Positions 10,001-17,686 of a stretch of DNA of 35,969 nucleotides are shown piece by piece. The notes beneath the pieces were generated by a model. That model saw only the letters and a list, made by a program, of their open reading frames with translations, was not told the origin of the DNA and did not search any database. The first letter of the stretch is position 1. Each line of letters opens with the position of its first letter. The stretch comes from an uncultured Actinomycetes bacterium (GTDB taxonomy: Bacteria > Actinomycetota > Actinomycetes > S36-B12 > CAIYMF01). The position numbers and the translations under genes are program-made. The stretch lies in NCBI GenBank assembly GCA_903918645.1, contig CAIXFH010000188.1:1-35969 (forward strand), read 5' to 3'.

Positions 10001-10034
10001 GCGAGCCGTTGTCGAGAGGGTGTTCTACACGTGA
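7026..10034 (+). CDS. glnE: Bifunctional glutamine synthetase adenylyltransferase / adenylyl-removing enzyme
   Basis: A 1002-residue cytoplasmic enzyme with two nucleotidyltransferase domains that adds AMP to, or removes it from, glutamine synthetase. The first active-site motif is AMGKSGGQELNYISDVDVLFV, about residues 219-239. The second is AMGRFGGGELGFASDADVMF, about 723-742. Each is followed by its own helical GlnD_UR_UTase-type region (LKLGAGGLRDVEFSVQ and TKLGRGGLSDVEWVVQ). Length fits actinobacterial GlnE (about 990-1010). ATG 7026 is preferred over a TTG two codons earlier, and neither has a clear ribosome site. It lies 12 bases after the amidotransferase stop. Its classical target GlnA1 is not in the window. 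Confidence 0.96.
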   Translation: MTTDGAREGRGGSLAVRLTRLGLADPERAVRMLSAPSLAGLQGDVVDDLVLAPDPDLALAALSRIAEAEGDSSALFIESLNRDPALRLRAFAVLGSSAALGDHLARHPEHWTELLPTDDGPALAPLDQVRSELLAAVGADPAAELPVTRAADVGTIAQLRVAYRRRLLAIAAADVGDGASFVDVSAALSDLADATLGAALAIARREYPDDARSCALAVIAMGKSGGQELNYISDVDVLFVAEATPGFAESEAVQSATRLAQSMMRACSMSTQEGTIWEVDPNLRPEGKSGALVRTLASYEEYYTRWASTWEFQALVKARPAAGDADLARRFVDLVTPMVWAAADRPNFVEDVQAMRRRVEHNVPAKDADRQLKLGAGGLRDVEFSVQLLQLVHGRSDVMLHSATTMRALEALATWGYVGREDASGLASSYTFLRTLEHRIQMFRLRRTHVVPDGEDDLRRIARSMGYRTDPVAELTEAWRRHRVEVRRLHEKLFYRPLLNAVARLDAGEARLTPRAAQQRLEALGFADPEGALRHLEALTSGVARRAAIQRTLLPVMLGWFADAPDPDTGLLAFRRMSDTLGSTPWYLRLLRDESLAAQRLATILASSRYASDLLLRAPEAVTMLADDAELVPRSRDSLVAEVVAVAHRHGDPEVAVAAVRALRRRELFRTAVAELLGIAAVDDAGVALSDIAAASVEGALEIAERVVIGARGGPLPTSIVVIAMGRFGGGELGFASDADVMFVHSPLPGSDEGDAHEAALAVASELRRLLRIPTPDPVLEIDADLRPEGRSGPLVRTFDSYAAYYARWSSAWEAQALLRAVPVAGDFALGARFVALIDPLRYRAGGVSDADLRDVRRLKARMESERLPRGADPGLHTKLGRGGLSDVEWVVQLLQMQHADRLPSLRTTRTLPALSAAVDEGLLSRVDADQLIAAWRLATQVRDALMLVRGKASDMVPTDTRDLAAVAHVLGYPAGESGALLEDYRRVTRRARAVVERVFYT

Positions 10035-11344
10035 CAGCGTCGTCAGATCCCCAATCGGCGGCTAGCCGGGGGCAAGGCGTTCGGCACGCTTTTGCCGTCC
10101 GCGAGTTCCGCGGCCTTATGCTCGCTCAAATCGCCAGCGAAGCCGGCGATCAGATCGCACGTGTCGCGATTGCCCTGATTGTCCTGTCGCAAACCGGATC
10201 TGCGCTGCTGGCAGCAGCGACTTTTGCAGTCTCCTTTGTCCCGACTTTCCTTGGGGCCGCGCTACTTGGCCCCATCGCCGATAGGTTCAGCCGCCGCGGA
10301 TTGATGCTCGGTGCCGACATTGGTCGAGCCATCACGATCGGCCTGTTGGCGCTTGTGGCGATTCCAGGGACTCCGCTGTGGTTGCTTTTCGTGCTGTTGT
10401 TCGTTGCCGAGTTGTTCACGCCGGTATTCGACTCTGCGAGATCGGCGTCTATCCCGGACATGCTGAACGATCCGACCCTGGTCACGTCGGGCATGGGATT
10501 GTCGCGGTCCTTGCATCTGAGCAATCAAGCTGTTGGTTTGGTTCTGGGTGGCGTGATCGTGCAGGTAACCAGCGCGCGCTCTGCGCTGTGCATCGACGCG
10601 TTCTCGTTCCTGGTGTCGTTCGTGCTGCTGTTCGTCTTCCTGCGCAAGCGGCCATCGGCGCTTAGTTCGACTCAGTCAGTAGTGGTCCTGCTGAACGATC
10701 TGGTCGAGGGCTGGACACTGCTGATGTCTGACGCATCGCGTCGGGCCCTTGTGCTGCTCGGCTGGGGTATGGCGCTGGCGGTAGTCGCGCCTGAGGCGGT
10801 TGCACTGGCCTACGTCCGCGACGAAGGGCTTGGTGATGCATGGGGTGGAGTCTTGATGGCCACCGTCATAGCGGGTGCGGCTGTCGGTTCAATCGTCGTG
10901 GTCAATAGACCAACACGTTCACAGGTGGATTCGCTACTGCCGCTTGCGATTGCGGTCTGCCTTCCGTTGTTGGTCACGGGCCTTGAGCCGCCAATCATCG
11001 TGCTAATAGTGCTGTGGGCCTGCTCGGGATTCGCTCAGGCATTCTTGGTGCCGCTGATGTCGTTCACGACGCTGCTCACTCGTAACGAGCACCGTGGCCG
11101 GGTCGTTGGAATTGCCAGCGCCGGATTTGCTGCACTGTCTGCGGTCGGGTACCTCCTCGCTGGGGCTATTGCCGACCTCACCAGCCCCGCATTCGCAGTG
11201 GTCGTGATGGCCGTGATTGGCCTGTTCGTGGCGTCGGTCGCGCTGATCCTTTGGCCACAGTCGAGCCTGCGCGGCGATATCGCGGGGCTGAGATCATCGG
11301 TACTTGTCGACGATGCAGTTGTCGACGATGCGGCTGGGGCCTGA
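10031..11344 (+). CDS. MFS transporter (EntS/DHA3-like exporter)
   Basis: A 437-residue inner-membrane protein with about 12 hydrophobic segments. It has a conserved N-terminal pattern, REFRGLMLAQIASEAGDQIARVAIALIV split over helix 1, and a motif A-like LLGPIADRFSRR after helix 2. This looks like the enterobactin-exporter/DHA3 group of MFS proteins. The GTG start at 10031 overlaps the glnE stop (GTGA), so it is translated with glnE. The tail is short, acidic and Val/Asp/Ala-rich (VDDAVVDDAAGA). The cargo is unknown. A link to nitrogen metabolism would be suggested only by position. Confidence 0.87.
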   Translation: MTASSDPQSAASRGQGVRHAFAVREFRGLMLAQIASEAGDQIARVAIALIVLSQTGSALLAAATFAVSFVPTFLGAALLGPIADRFSRRGLMLGADIGRAITIGLLALVAIPGTPLWLLFVLLFVAELFTPVFDSARSASIPDMLNDPTLVTSGMGLSRSLHLSNQAVGLVLGGVIVQVTSARSALCIDAFSFLVSFVLLFVFLRKRPSALSSTQSVVVLLNDLVEGWTLLMSDASRRALVLLGWGMALAVVAPEAVALAYVRDEGLGDAWGGVLMATVIAGAAVGSIVVVNRPTRSQVDSLLPLAIAVCLPLLVTGLEPPIIVLIVLWACSGFAQAFLVPLMSFTTLLTRNEHRGRVVGIASAGFAALSAVGYLLAGAIADLTSPAFAVVVMAVIGLFVASVALILWPQSSLRGDIAGLRSSVLVDDAVVDDAAGA

Positions 11345-11361
11345 ACGCGCCGATCGTGGGC

Positions 11362-11387
11362 CTATAGCCCAGCGGAGTGGGCTCTAG
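11362..11387. terminator. Possible bidirectional terminator hairpin
   Basis: CTATAGCCCA and TGGGCTCTAG form a nine-of-ten-pair inverted repeat with a six-base loop. It overlaps the last codons of the minus-strand TetR gene and lies just after the convergent MFS gene. Placement suits termination of both transcripts, but no T tract is present. Confidence 0.3.
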
Positions 11388-12006
11388 CGCGCACGCTGTC
11401 GATTTCTCCTGGTGTCTGCATCAGTGCACGGAGCACCACCGTTGCTGCGAGGTCAGGTTGGTCCGCGATGGGCGCGCCTTCGGCAGAGCCACGCATTGCT
11501 TCCAGGATGATCGCGTCGACTGTGCGTCGAAGGAAGATGACGTCGAGGGCGATAAAGTCCTTGCCGCGGATGCCTCGGCGGATCAGAGCTTCGAGGCGAT
11601 TGTTGTAAACATCGAGCAACTCTCGACAGCCGTCCAACTCGGGTAGAGCAAGGATTTCGACGTTGTACAACACTCGCTTGTCGAACGGATCCTCGAGGTC
11701 ATAGGTGATCTCCCAGCGTAGGTAGCGATACAGCTCGACCGAGGGGCTACCGCCATCACGAGCGAAGCGATCAAGAGCCTCGATCCCAGAATTGAGATCG
11801 CGGGATAACAGTTCTTGGGCGATGGCCTGCTTCGACAGGAAGTGGCTGTAGAGAGAGGGCTGCCGAATGCCTACCGCAGTGCAGATATCGCGGGTTGAGG
11901 TGCCACGAAAACCGCGGGTGGCGAACAGTCGTGAAGCCTCAAGCAGGATCAGCTCGCGCGTAGACCATTGGGCGGCCGTCGCGGGCAACTTCCCTTCGGT
12001 TGGCAT
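11362..12006 (-). CDS. TetR-family transcriptional regulator
   Basis: A 214-residue TetR protein. The N-terminal helix-turn-helix runs ILLEASRLFATRGFRGTSTR then DICTAVGIRQPSLYSHFLSK, about residues 19-59, a clear TetR DNA-binding domain. The rest is helical and variable. The gene diverges from the flavin oxidoreductase gene across a 74-base gap, the classic layout of a local repressor controlling its neighbour (inference). The ATG at 12006 is the natural start. The inducer is unknown. Confidence 0.88.
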   Translation of the reverse strand: MPTEGKLPATAAQWSTRELILLEASRLFATRGFRGTSTRDICTAVGIRQPSLYSHFLSKQAIAQELLSRDLNSGIEALDRFARDGGSPSVELYRYLRWEITYDLEDPFDKRVLYNVEILALPELDGCRELLDVYNNRLEALIRRGIRGKDFIALDVIFLRRTVDAIILEAMRGSAEGAPIADQPDLAATVVLRALMQTPGEIDSVRARAHSAGL

Positions 12007-12080
12007 GCGTGGAGTTTAGGGTGCCTACGACCGGTCAGTGTTGCTTTCGGCTGCTGCGACCGGGCGGTAGCATCGCGCTG
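12007..12080. promoter_or_regulatory. Divergent promoter/operator gap between TetR and oxidoreductase genes
   Basis: The 74-base gap must hold both promoters. A perfect 8-base palindrome GACCGGTC at 12029-12036 is near the middle and is a candidate TetR site, although the flanks do not extend the symmetry well. No clear -35/-10 pair can be called by eye. Confidence 0.3.
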
Positions 12081-14036
12081 ATGTATGAGCAGCTGTTCGC
12101 TCCCCTCGACCTCGGCCCGACGAATATCCGCAACCGTGTCGTGTCCTCGGGACACGAGACGATGCTGATCGGTGACGGGGTGATCAACGACGCGCTGATG
12201 GCCTATCACCTTGCCCGGGCTGACGGCGGGGTTGGTCTGATCGTCGTACAGATTGCCGAGGTTGATCCGCTCGAGGATTCGGAAGGCTCCGTGCTTCAGG
12301 CGTTCGATGACAAGGTCATACCCGGTTACCAACGGTTGGCTGATGAATTGCACGCTCGCGACACCCGAGTCTTTGCGCAGTTGTTCCATGGCGGACGCGA
12401 GTCACATCGGCACGGCGATGGCACGTTGCCAGTTTCAGTGGCTCCATCGGCCGTCCCGAACGAGCGGTTTCTGATGATGCCAAGAGCCCTTACGGTGCAA
12501 CGGATCTTGGCGATCGTTCAGAACTTCGGTACTGCCGCCGACCGGATGCGTCGGGCTGGTGTTGACGGGGTCGAGATCGTAGCGAGCCATGGCTACCTAC
12601 CGGCTCAATTCCTCAACCCACAGACCAACCGACGCGACGACGCGTATGGCGGCGATGCCGCTCGTCGACTTCAATTCCTTCGCGAGGTGCTCCAGGCTGC
12701 TCGCATCGGCGCAGGCCCTGGACTCACTGTCGGGCTGCGAATATCGATCGACGAGCAGAGTTACGACGGTCTCAACATCGACGAAGCAATCGATGCTGTA
12801 GCTACCCTCGACTCCGAGGGGCTCTTCGATTACGTCAGTGTGGTCAGCGGCTCATCGGCCACCTTCGCGGGCTCGCACCATATCGTGCCGTCGATGGCAC
12901 ATGAGGTTGCTTACGTCGCGCCCCGGGCGGCGCAGGTGAAGGCTCGTGTCTCCGTCCCTGTGCTGGTAGCTGGCCGCATCAACCAGCCGCAGGAGGCAAA
13001 TGCGATCATTGCCAACGGGCAGGCTGACGCGTGTGTGATGACCCGTGCCTTGATCTGCGATCCGATGATGCCGGGAAAGGCCAAAGCCGGTCGTACCGAG
13101 GATATTCGGGCCTGTATCGGCTGCAATCAGGCGTGTATCGGCCATTACCTGCTGGGCTTTCCAATCTCCTGTATCCAGTACCCGGAGACTGGTCGCGAAC
13201 TCACCTATAGCGTCGTCCCGCCCGCGCGCGTGCCGCGTCGTGTTCTCGTGGTGGGCGGCGGACCTGGTGGGTTGAAGGCGGCCGCAGCCGCTGCGCAACG
13301 CGGCCACCACGTAGTGCTGCATGAGGCGGCTGGGCGGGTAGGCGGCCAAGCGTTGCGCGCCGAGAAGATCCCTGGGAGAGCCGAGTTTGGCGGCATCGTG
13401 ACCAACCTTGAGCATGAGGCTCGTAGCGCTGGCGTCGACATCGTCACTCGTTCCAAGGTCACCGTGGATCTGCTTGAGATCGAAAAGCCCGATGTCGTCA
13501 TCATTGCCACGGGCGCTCGCCCGCGTCGTCCTGATCTGGAGATCGGTGGCGACCTCCCGATCTTCGATGCCTGGGATGTCCTTGATGGTGTTGAGATTTC
13601 GAGCGGCAAAGTCGTGGTCGCAGACTGGCGTGGCGACTGGATCGGCTTGGGTACAGCCATTGAGCTAGCCAAGCGTGGTCGACGAGTGACCTTGGCGTCG
13701 AACGGCCCACACGCGGGGGCATCTCTGATGCAGTACGTCCGCGATGAGATGACGGCCGAGGCGATTCGTCATGGGGTGACCCTGATTCCGTTCGTTCGCC
13801 CGTATGGCGTTGACGACGACACCGTCTATCTGCAGCACGCGCTCACCGCGGAGCCAGTGCTAATCGATCAGGTTGTGGCGCTCGTGCTTGCTACCGGTCA
13901 TGAGTCAGTTGATGAGTTGCTGCGTTCAGTTGAAGGTCGTGCCGATATGACCGTGATCGGTGTTGGCGACTGCGTCACTCCGCGAACCGCCGAGGAAGCC
14001 GTGCTTGAAGGTCTGCAGGCCGCCGCAGGTTTGTAG
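12081..14036 (+). CDS. FMN/FAD/4Fe-4S oxidoreductase of the 2,4-dienoyl-CoA reductase / trimethylamine dehydrogenase family
   Basis: A 651-residue two-part flavoenzyme. The N-terminal old-yellow-enzyme barrel (about 1-340) starts LFAPLDLGPTNIRNRVV and contains the HGYLPAQFLNPQTNRRDDAYGG stretch (in two parts, His170 and Tyr172 region). Four cysteines for a 4Fe-4S cluster follow at 345, 348, 352 and 364 (C-x2-C-x3-C-x11-C). The C-terminal half has the dinucleotide fold RVLVVGGGPGGLKAA (392-397 glycines) and a second one near VVVADWRGDWIGLG. The family reduces enoyl-CoAs or demethylates/deaminates amines, and the substrate here is not determined. ATG 12081 is chosen because family similarity starts at MYEQLFAPL. 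It diverges from a TetR gene. Confidence 0.9.
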   Translation: MYEQLFAPLDLGPTNIRNRVVSSGHETMLIGDGVINDALMAYHLARADGGVGLIVVQIAEVDPLEDSEGSVLQAFDDKVIPGYQRLADELHARDTRVFAQLFHGGRESHRHGDGTLPVSVAPSAVPNERFLMMPRALTVQRILAIVQNFGTAADRMRRAGVDGVEIVASHGYLPAQFLNPQTNRRDDAYGGDAARRLQFLREVLQAARIGAGPGLTVGLRISIDEQSYDGLNIDEAIDAVATLDSEGLFDYVSVVSGSSATFAGSHHIVPSMAHEVAYVAPRAAQVKARVSVPVLVAGRINQPQEANAIIANGQADACVMTRALICDPMMPGKAKAGRTEDIRACIGCNQACIGHYLLGFPISCIQYPETGRELTYSVVPPARVPRRVLVVGGGPGGLKAAAAAAQRGHHVVLHEAAGRVGGQALRAEKIPGRAEFGGIVTNLEHEARSAGVDIVTRSKVTVDLLEIEKPDVVIIATGARPRRPDLEIGGDLPIFDAWDVLDGVEISSGKVVVADWRGDWIGLGTAIELAKRGRRVTLASNGPHAGASLMQYVRDEMTAEAIRHGVTLIPFVRPYGVDDDTVYLQHALTAEPVLIDQVVALVLATGHESVDELLRSVEGRADMTVIGVGDCVTPRTAEEAVLEGLQAAAGL

Positions 14037-14065
14037 TCGGTCGATCGACCAGCGGGGCCACCGCG

Positions 14066-14833
14066 CTATTGGGCTGGCTGCTTCAACCAGTTGCTCGGGC
14101 CGATGATGATGCGCGGGTGCGCCGTAGGATCAAGCCAGCGCAGCAGGTCGAGCATGGCCGGGGCAGGCAGCGAAACACAGCCCGCTGTGGAGCCAGCCCC
14201 GTTCACGTGGAGGAAGATCCCGGCACCGCGGCCAACCACTGGGTGCGTTCGATTGAAATCTATGACAGCCACGTAGTCGTATGGCGCGCCTACGCCCGCC
14301 AGGTGTTCGGAACTGTTGAAACCCTGCGTTGCCAAGGTAAATCCGCCTTGCGAACCCAGCCTCTTTTGGTTGTAGTAAGCAGACTCGCGGTCCTCCACCC
14401 ACCAGTCATCCGCAGTGAGCTTGGCGTAAGGCAGCGCTGTGCCCGGGTTCGCCTTGCGCCCGAAAGCCTCAGTGATCGCGAAGAGCCCGGCAGGTGTCGT
14501 TCCGGTGCCCTGCTGACGTTGACTCGCCTTCACGAGCCCGCCGTATCCGAGTCGCGCGGGGAGCGATCGGACCAGGAACCAGCGAATACCGTCACTGCGG
14601 TAGAGCCTGAGTGTGGCTGTTGTGCTTCGCCATGTCAGCGCTGTAACGACGATGACCTGGCGTGTGTACGCGGGGACATGGCCGCTGAACAGGGTGGCGC
14701 CGGGAATTGCCGGCGCATGCGCTACTGGCCCTGCGGCAACTGCAGTAGTTGACGCTGCTCGCACGGGACTGGACCCAGCGATCATGGTCATTGCAAGCAG
14801 AGTTGAGATGGTGAGCGCCCACGCACGTCGCAT
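14066..14833 (-). CDS. Exported L,D-transpeptidase (YkuD) domain protein
   Basis: A 255-residue exported protein. The signal peptide is MRRAWALTISTLLAMTMIAG with an Ala-rich cleavage region (PVRAAS). The catalytic pattern is in IFLHVNGAGSTAGCVSLP, with His209 and Cys219 as in H-x(n)-STAGCVS of YkuD enzymes. These enzymes form 3-3 crosslinks or attach proteins to peptidoglycan outside the membrane. ATG 14833 is preceded by a purine-rich GGGGGGAAGGCGG site and gives a clean signal peptide. An alternative GTG/ATG at 14896/14893 would overlap the upstream gene stop but adds a polar extension before the signal. It is the last gene behind the sugar-catabolic minus-strand genes, possibly by read-through. 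Confidence 0.85.
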   Translation of the reverse strand: MRRAWALTISTLLAMTMIAGSSPVRAASTTAVAAGPVAHAPAIPGATLFSGHVPAYTRQVIVVTALTWRSTTATLRLYRSDGIRWFLVRSLPARLGYGGLVKASQRQQGTGTTPAGLFAITEAFGRKANPGTALPYAKLTADDWWVEDRESAYYNQKRLGSQGGFTLATQGFNSSEHLAGVGAPYDYVAVIDFNRTHPVVGRGAGIFLHVNGAGSTAGCVSLPAPAMLDLLRWLDPTAHPRIIIGPSNWLKQPAQ

Positions 14834-14892
14834 GCGAACCGCCTTCCCCCCAACGTTCACAACCGAGTTATCGGCACGTGAACTCCTGTGCA

Positions 14893-15789
14893 TCACGCAC
14901 CACGCAGAAGATCAACCAATCGGTCCACTTCGGCAGTGGTTTGTTGATCGAGTTCGTAACCCAGCGGACCTCGCCTGTGCGTTGATTCGAACACGCCTTG
15001 GCGCACAAGCAGATGCTTCTCAACTGCGATGAAGGAGTCGAGGCTTGTCTGGATCGAGATTAAGGCCGAGAGCGGCCCCTGGATCCTGTTGATCATGGGC
15101 CAATCGTTCGACGACAGTGCGCGCCAGAGCGCGACGATCGCCCACGGGATTTCGGCTCCGGGCATTGTGCCGACGATTCCCCGTTGGTAACTGTCGACCA
15201 GGGAGAGTCCGCCAGTGCCTTCAAAGACCCGGGCTCGGCCATCAGAGACCGAGTGCAGCTCCGAGAGCCGTGGGCCGATGGGGACTGCTTCGGGCTTGAA
15301 CAGCACGCGCTCTGGACCGTAGGACTCGAGCAGCGACATGTACAGCGATATCGGAAGCGCCCGACCTACATAGCCCGAGGCATCTTGCACGACAACGGGC
15401 ACGCCAACCGAGTCAAGGATCGCTCGGTAATAGCGCTCGATCTCGTGGTCAGGTAACGCCACGGCCATCGGCGGAATCGCCATAACCGCTGCTACGCCGG
15501 CGCTTTCGGCCGCTCGCGCATGAGTGACGGCCACTCGGGTGCTCTCGGCGCCAACGCTGGCAATGACCGGGCATCTACCGGCGGCAAGTGCGACAACCAT
15601 GTCGGTCAACTCGCGGCGCTCGGCATCGCCGAGCTTGAGTACTTCGGACACCATCGCGATGGTGAGGCCATCGACTTCGCAGTCGATGAGCCAGTCGATC
15701 TCGCGTTCGAGGCTGAGTTGATCGATCGTGTCGTCGTCGCGGAACGGCGTTGAGATCACCGGCAGAACGCCTGCCAGCTGATCGTTCAC
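14893..15789 (-). CDS. DapA-family class I lyase; probable 2-keto-3-deoxypentonate dehydratase
   Basis: A 298-residue (beta/alpha)8 barrel of the dihydrodipicolinate synthase/N-acetylneuraminate lyase family. It opens GVLPVISTPFRDDDTID, as family members do, and the Schiff-base lysine is Lys165 in VLFKPEAVP. The DHDPS tyrosine context (YNIPGR-like) is replaced by VQDASGYVGRA, so it is not a true DapA. Among sugar-acid lactonase, dehydratase and KGSA dehydrogenase genes, the best role is L-2-keto-3-deoxyarabonate dehydratase, giving 2-oxoglutarate semialdehyde (inference). A keto-deoxy-sugar aldolase is the main alternative. The GTG start overlaps the lactonase stop (GTGA). Confidence 0.85.
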   Translation of the reverse strand: MNDQLAGVLPVISTPFRDDDTIDQLSLEREIDWLIDCEVDGLTIAMVSEVLKLGDAERRELTDMVVALAAGRCPVIASVGAESTRVAVTHARAAESAGVAAVMAIPPMAVALPDHEIERYYRAILDSVGVPVVVQDASGYVGRALPISLYMSLLESYGPERVLFKPEAVPIGPRLSELHSVSDGRARVFEGTGGLSLVDSYQRGIVGTMPGAEIPWAIVALWRALSSNDWPMINRIQGPLSALISIQTSLDSFIAVEKHLLVRQGVFESTHRRGPLGYELDQQTTAEVDRLVDLLRGA

Positions 15790-16667
15790 CTAGCGTCCCG
15801 AGTGAATCGGAATGGCAGGCGACCGCGTCCGGGAACTTCGGCGGTGAGCATGTGCCCCGCCCAGGGCTGAGCGGTGAGTTGTTCGGGCGTGCAGTCCATC
15901 CACGCGCTCGTCACGACGAACGTGGTCAAGTCGGGACCGATGAACGCTGGGCAAGTGAGCTTCTCGACCGGTGCATCGAGGTGGAGCAGCAGCTCACCGC
16001 TGGGGGAGTAGCGCCGAACCGCCGCGCCGTCCCACAACGTCATCCAGATCGAGCCTTCGTCGTCGACGATGAGGCCATCGGGCTGTCCGGCGTTCTCCAC
16101 GACAACGAGATCGGAGAGCCGAGCGCCGAGATCGCCGGTTGCGACGTCGTATGAGTAGCGCCGCACGACCGGCTCGAATGAATCGACGTAGTACATGACC
16201 TTGCCGTCGAGTGACCAGTCAAGCCCGTTCGACTCACCGATGTCGGTGAGTAGAACGCGCACGTCGAGGTCGCTACCCATGGAATAGAGAACACCGTTGG
16301 GCGGTCCAGCCGGATCGGAACTGGTACCAACAACGAATCGGCCCGCTGGGTCGCACATGCCGTCGTTGAACGAGGTGTTAGTTGGGAGTTGCACGTCAAC
16401 TGGATCAGCATCGACAGCACCGTCGCGATCAAGGAAGACGACTGCTGAATCGACGGCTGCAACGAGCCCGCCACCAGTTCGCAGCACTGCGACCCCGACG
16501 CTGGAGCCGACCGTGAAAGTCGTGTCATCCCAAGGGAGTGAGGCGCCTGGGACGGCTCGGTGGATCTCGCCAGCAGGGATGTCAACCCAGACCACAGTTC
16601 CGGATTCGTCGTCCCACAAGGGTCGCTCGCCGCACTCGCTCGCCGAGGGAATTGCCACGCTCCACAT
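15786..16667 (-). CDS. SMP-30/gluconolactonase-family sugar lactonase
   Basis: A six-bladed beta-propeller metal-dependent lactonase of 293 residues from ATG 16667. With numbering from the longer in-frame ATG at 16691, the metal ligands are Glu22 (CGERPLWDD), Asn155 (ESNGLDWS) and Asp205 (GQPDGLIVD), with substrate-side Asn/Asp109-110 in FNDGMCDP. The start at 16667 (MWSVAIPSASE) has AAGGAG five bases upstream on the minus strand and matches the family N-terminus. The 16691 ATG overlaps the dehydrogenase stop. In context it would open the aldonolactone made by the dehydrogenase, most likely an arabinonolactone or xylonolactone. Confidence 0.9.
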   Translation of the reverse strand: MWSVAIPSASECGERPLWDDESGTVVWVDIPAGEIHRAVPGASLPWDDTTFTVGSSVGVAVLRTGGGLVAAVDSAVVFLDRDGAVDADPVDVQLPTNTSFNDGMCDPAGRFVVGTSSDPAGPPNGVLYSMGSDLDVRVLLTDIGESNGLDWSLDGKVMYYVDSFEPVVRRYSYDVATGDLGARLSDLVVVENAGQPDGLIVDDEGSIWMTLWDGAAVRRYSPSGELLLHLDAPVEKLTCPAFIGPDLTTFVVTSAWMDCTPEQLTAQPWAGHMLTAEVPGRGRLPFRFTRDAR

Positions 16668-16687
16668 TGCGTCTCCTTGTTGGGTGG

Positions 16688-17686
16688 TCATGAGGTCATC
16701 TCTAGTACGACTTTGCCGCGCGCCCCTGAGGGGTTACGCAGGGTGCCAAGTGCCTGTTCGCAGTCGGCCAGTGGGTAGTGGTGTGTGACGAGGAAAGAGA
16801 AATCCGCGGCACCGGAATTTAGCAGTGCTACGACATCGGCCCAGGCAGAACGCGTGTAGGAGAAGCTGCCGAGAATGTTCAGGTCGTTGTTGATCACGTC
16901 GTCGACTGGGAGTGGAAAGGTTTTGCCGTGGCCGGGGTAGCCGATCAAAACAATGCGCCCACCGCGTGCGCATGCGGCGAAAGCTGTTGCTGTCGCTGCG
17001 ATTGCGCCTGCGGCCTCGACAACGATCGAAAAGTTATTGCCAACCGAATCGGGGTCGGTGGTGAAGACATCGACCCCAGCTTTGAGTGCTAACGCGCGTT
17101 GATCGTCGCGAGCGCCGAGCATGACCACCCGGCTCGGACTCCACTGTCGTAGTAACACCGCGGCGAGAAGCGCGACAGTTCCGTCGCCGATCACCAGGGC
17201 CTCGCCACCGGATGCAGGTGCAGCGCGCTGGAGCGCGCGCAGCACCACGGCGGCTGGCTCGGTCAGTACCGCGGAGTCCCAGCTCACATGGTCGGCGAGC
17301 ACGTGAACTAAGTCGGCGGTGGCATCGACGTAATCTGCTGCGGCGCCATCACGAGTGAAGCCGTACTCGTCATACAACACGCATCGGTTGGTATCGCCGG
17401 TCAGGCACTCAGCGCATATTCCGCACGCGATAATACCTTCGACGACAACCCTTGAGCCTGAAGGGATTTCGGCGTTACCGACTACGACGGTTCCGGCCCA
17501 TTCATGGCCGATGACGATCGGGTAGCGCACGAAGGCGGGATCGATCGTGCCATCGATGATGTCGAGGTCGGTGCCGCAGATGCCGACAACCCGCGGTGCG
17601 ATGCGCAGAGATTGGGGGCTCGGTTCGCGATCTTCGCGATCCTGCAGTTCCCAGGTTCCTGGGCTGATGACGGTGAGCGCGCGCAT
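16688..17686 (-). CDS. Zinc-dependent alcohol/sugar dehydrogenase (medium-chain)
   Basis: A 332-residue medium-chain dehydrogenase. Catalytic zinc ligands are Cys37 (GICGTD), His61-Glu62 (GHEWAG) and Glu143 (TEPAA). The structural zinc loop has Cys88, 91, 94 and 102 (CGICAEC...C). The nucleotide-binding turn is ALVIGDGTVALLAA (about 162-175). It resembles threonine/sorbitol/sugar 1-dehydrogenases. Placed directly before a lactonase, it most likely oxidises an aldose at C1 to the lactone with NAD(P)+ (inference), the first pathway step. The ATG at 17686 directly abuts the IclR stop, and the ribosome site GGAG lies inside the IclR gene, so both are one operon. Confidence 0.9.
   Translation of the reverse strand: MRALTVISPGTWELQDREDREPSPQSLRIAPRVVGICGTDLDIIDGTIDPAFVRYPIVIGHEWAGTVVVGNAEIPSGSRVVVEGIIACGICAECLTGDTNRCVLYDEYGFTRDGAAADYVDATADLVHVLADHVSWDSAVLTEPAAVVLRALQRAAPASGGEALVIGDGTVALLAAVLLRQWSPSRVVMLGARDDQRALALKAGVDVFTTDPDSVGNNFSIVVEAAGAIAATATAFAACARGGRIVLIGYPGHGKTFPLPVDDVINNDLNILGSFSYTRSAWADVVALLNSGAADFSFLVTHHYPLADCEQALGTLRNPSGARGKVVLEMTS

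Noticed and set aside
12007-14036. TetR plus OYE-type enzyme as part of a mycofactocin system
   Set aside because: Some mycofactocin clusters contain similar families, but no mftA-mftF genes or precursor peptide are present in the window.
14039-14050. GGTCGATCGACC between convergent genes as a terminator
   Set aside because: A 12-base palindrome with no loop cannot form a useful hairpin, and there is no T tract.
14893-15789. DapA-family gene as lysine-pathway dihydrodipicolinate synthase
   Set aside because: The catalytic tyrosine/arginine context of true DapA is missing and the operon partners are sugar enzymes.
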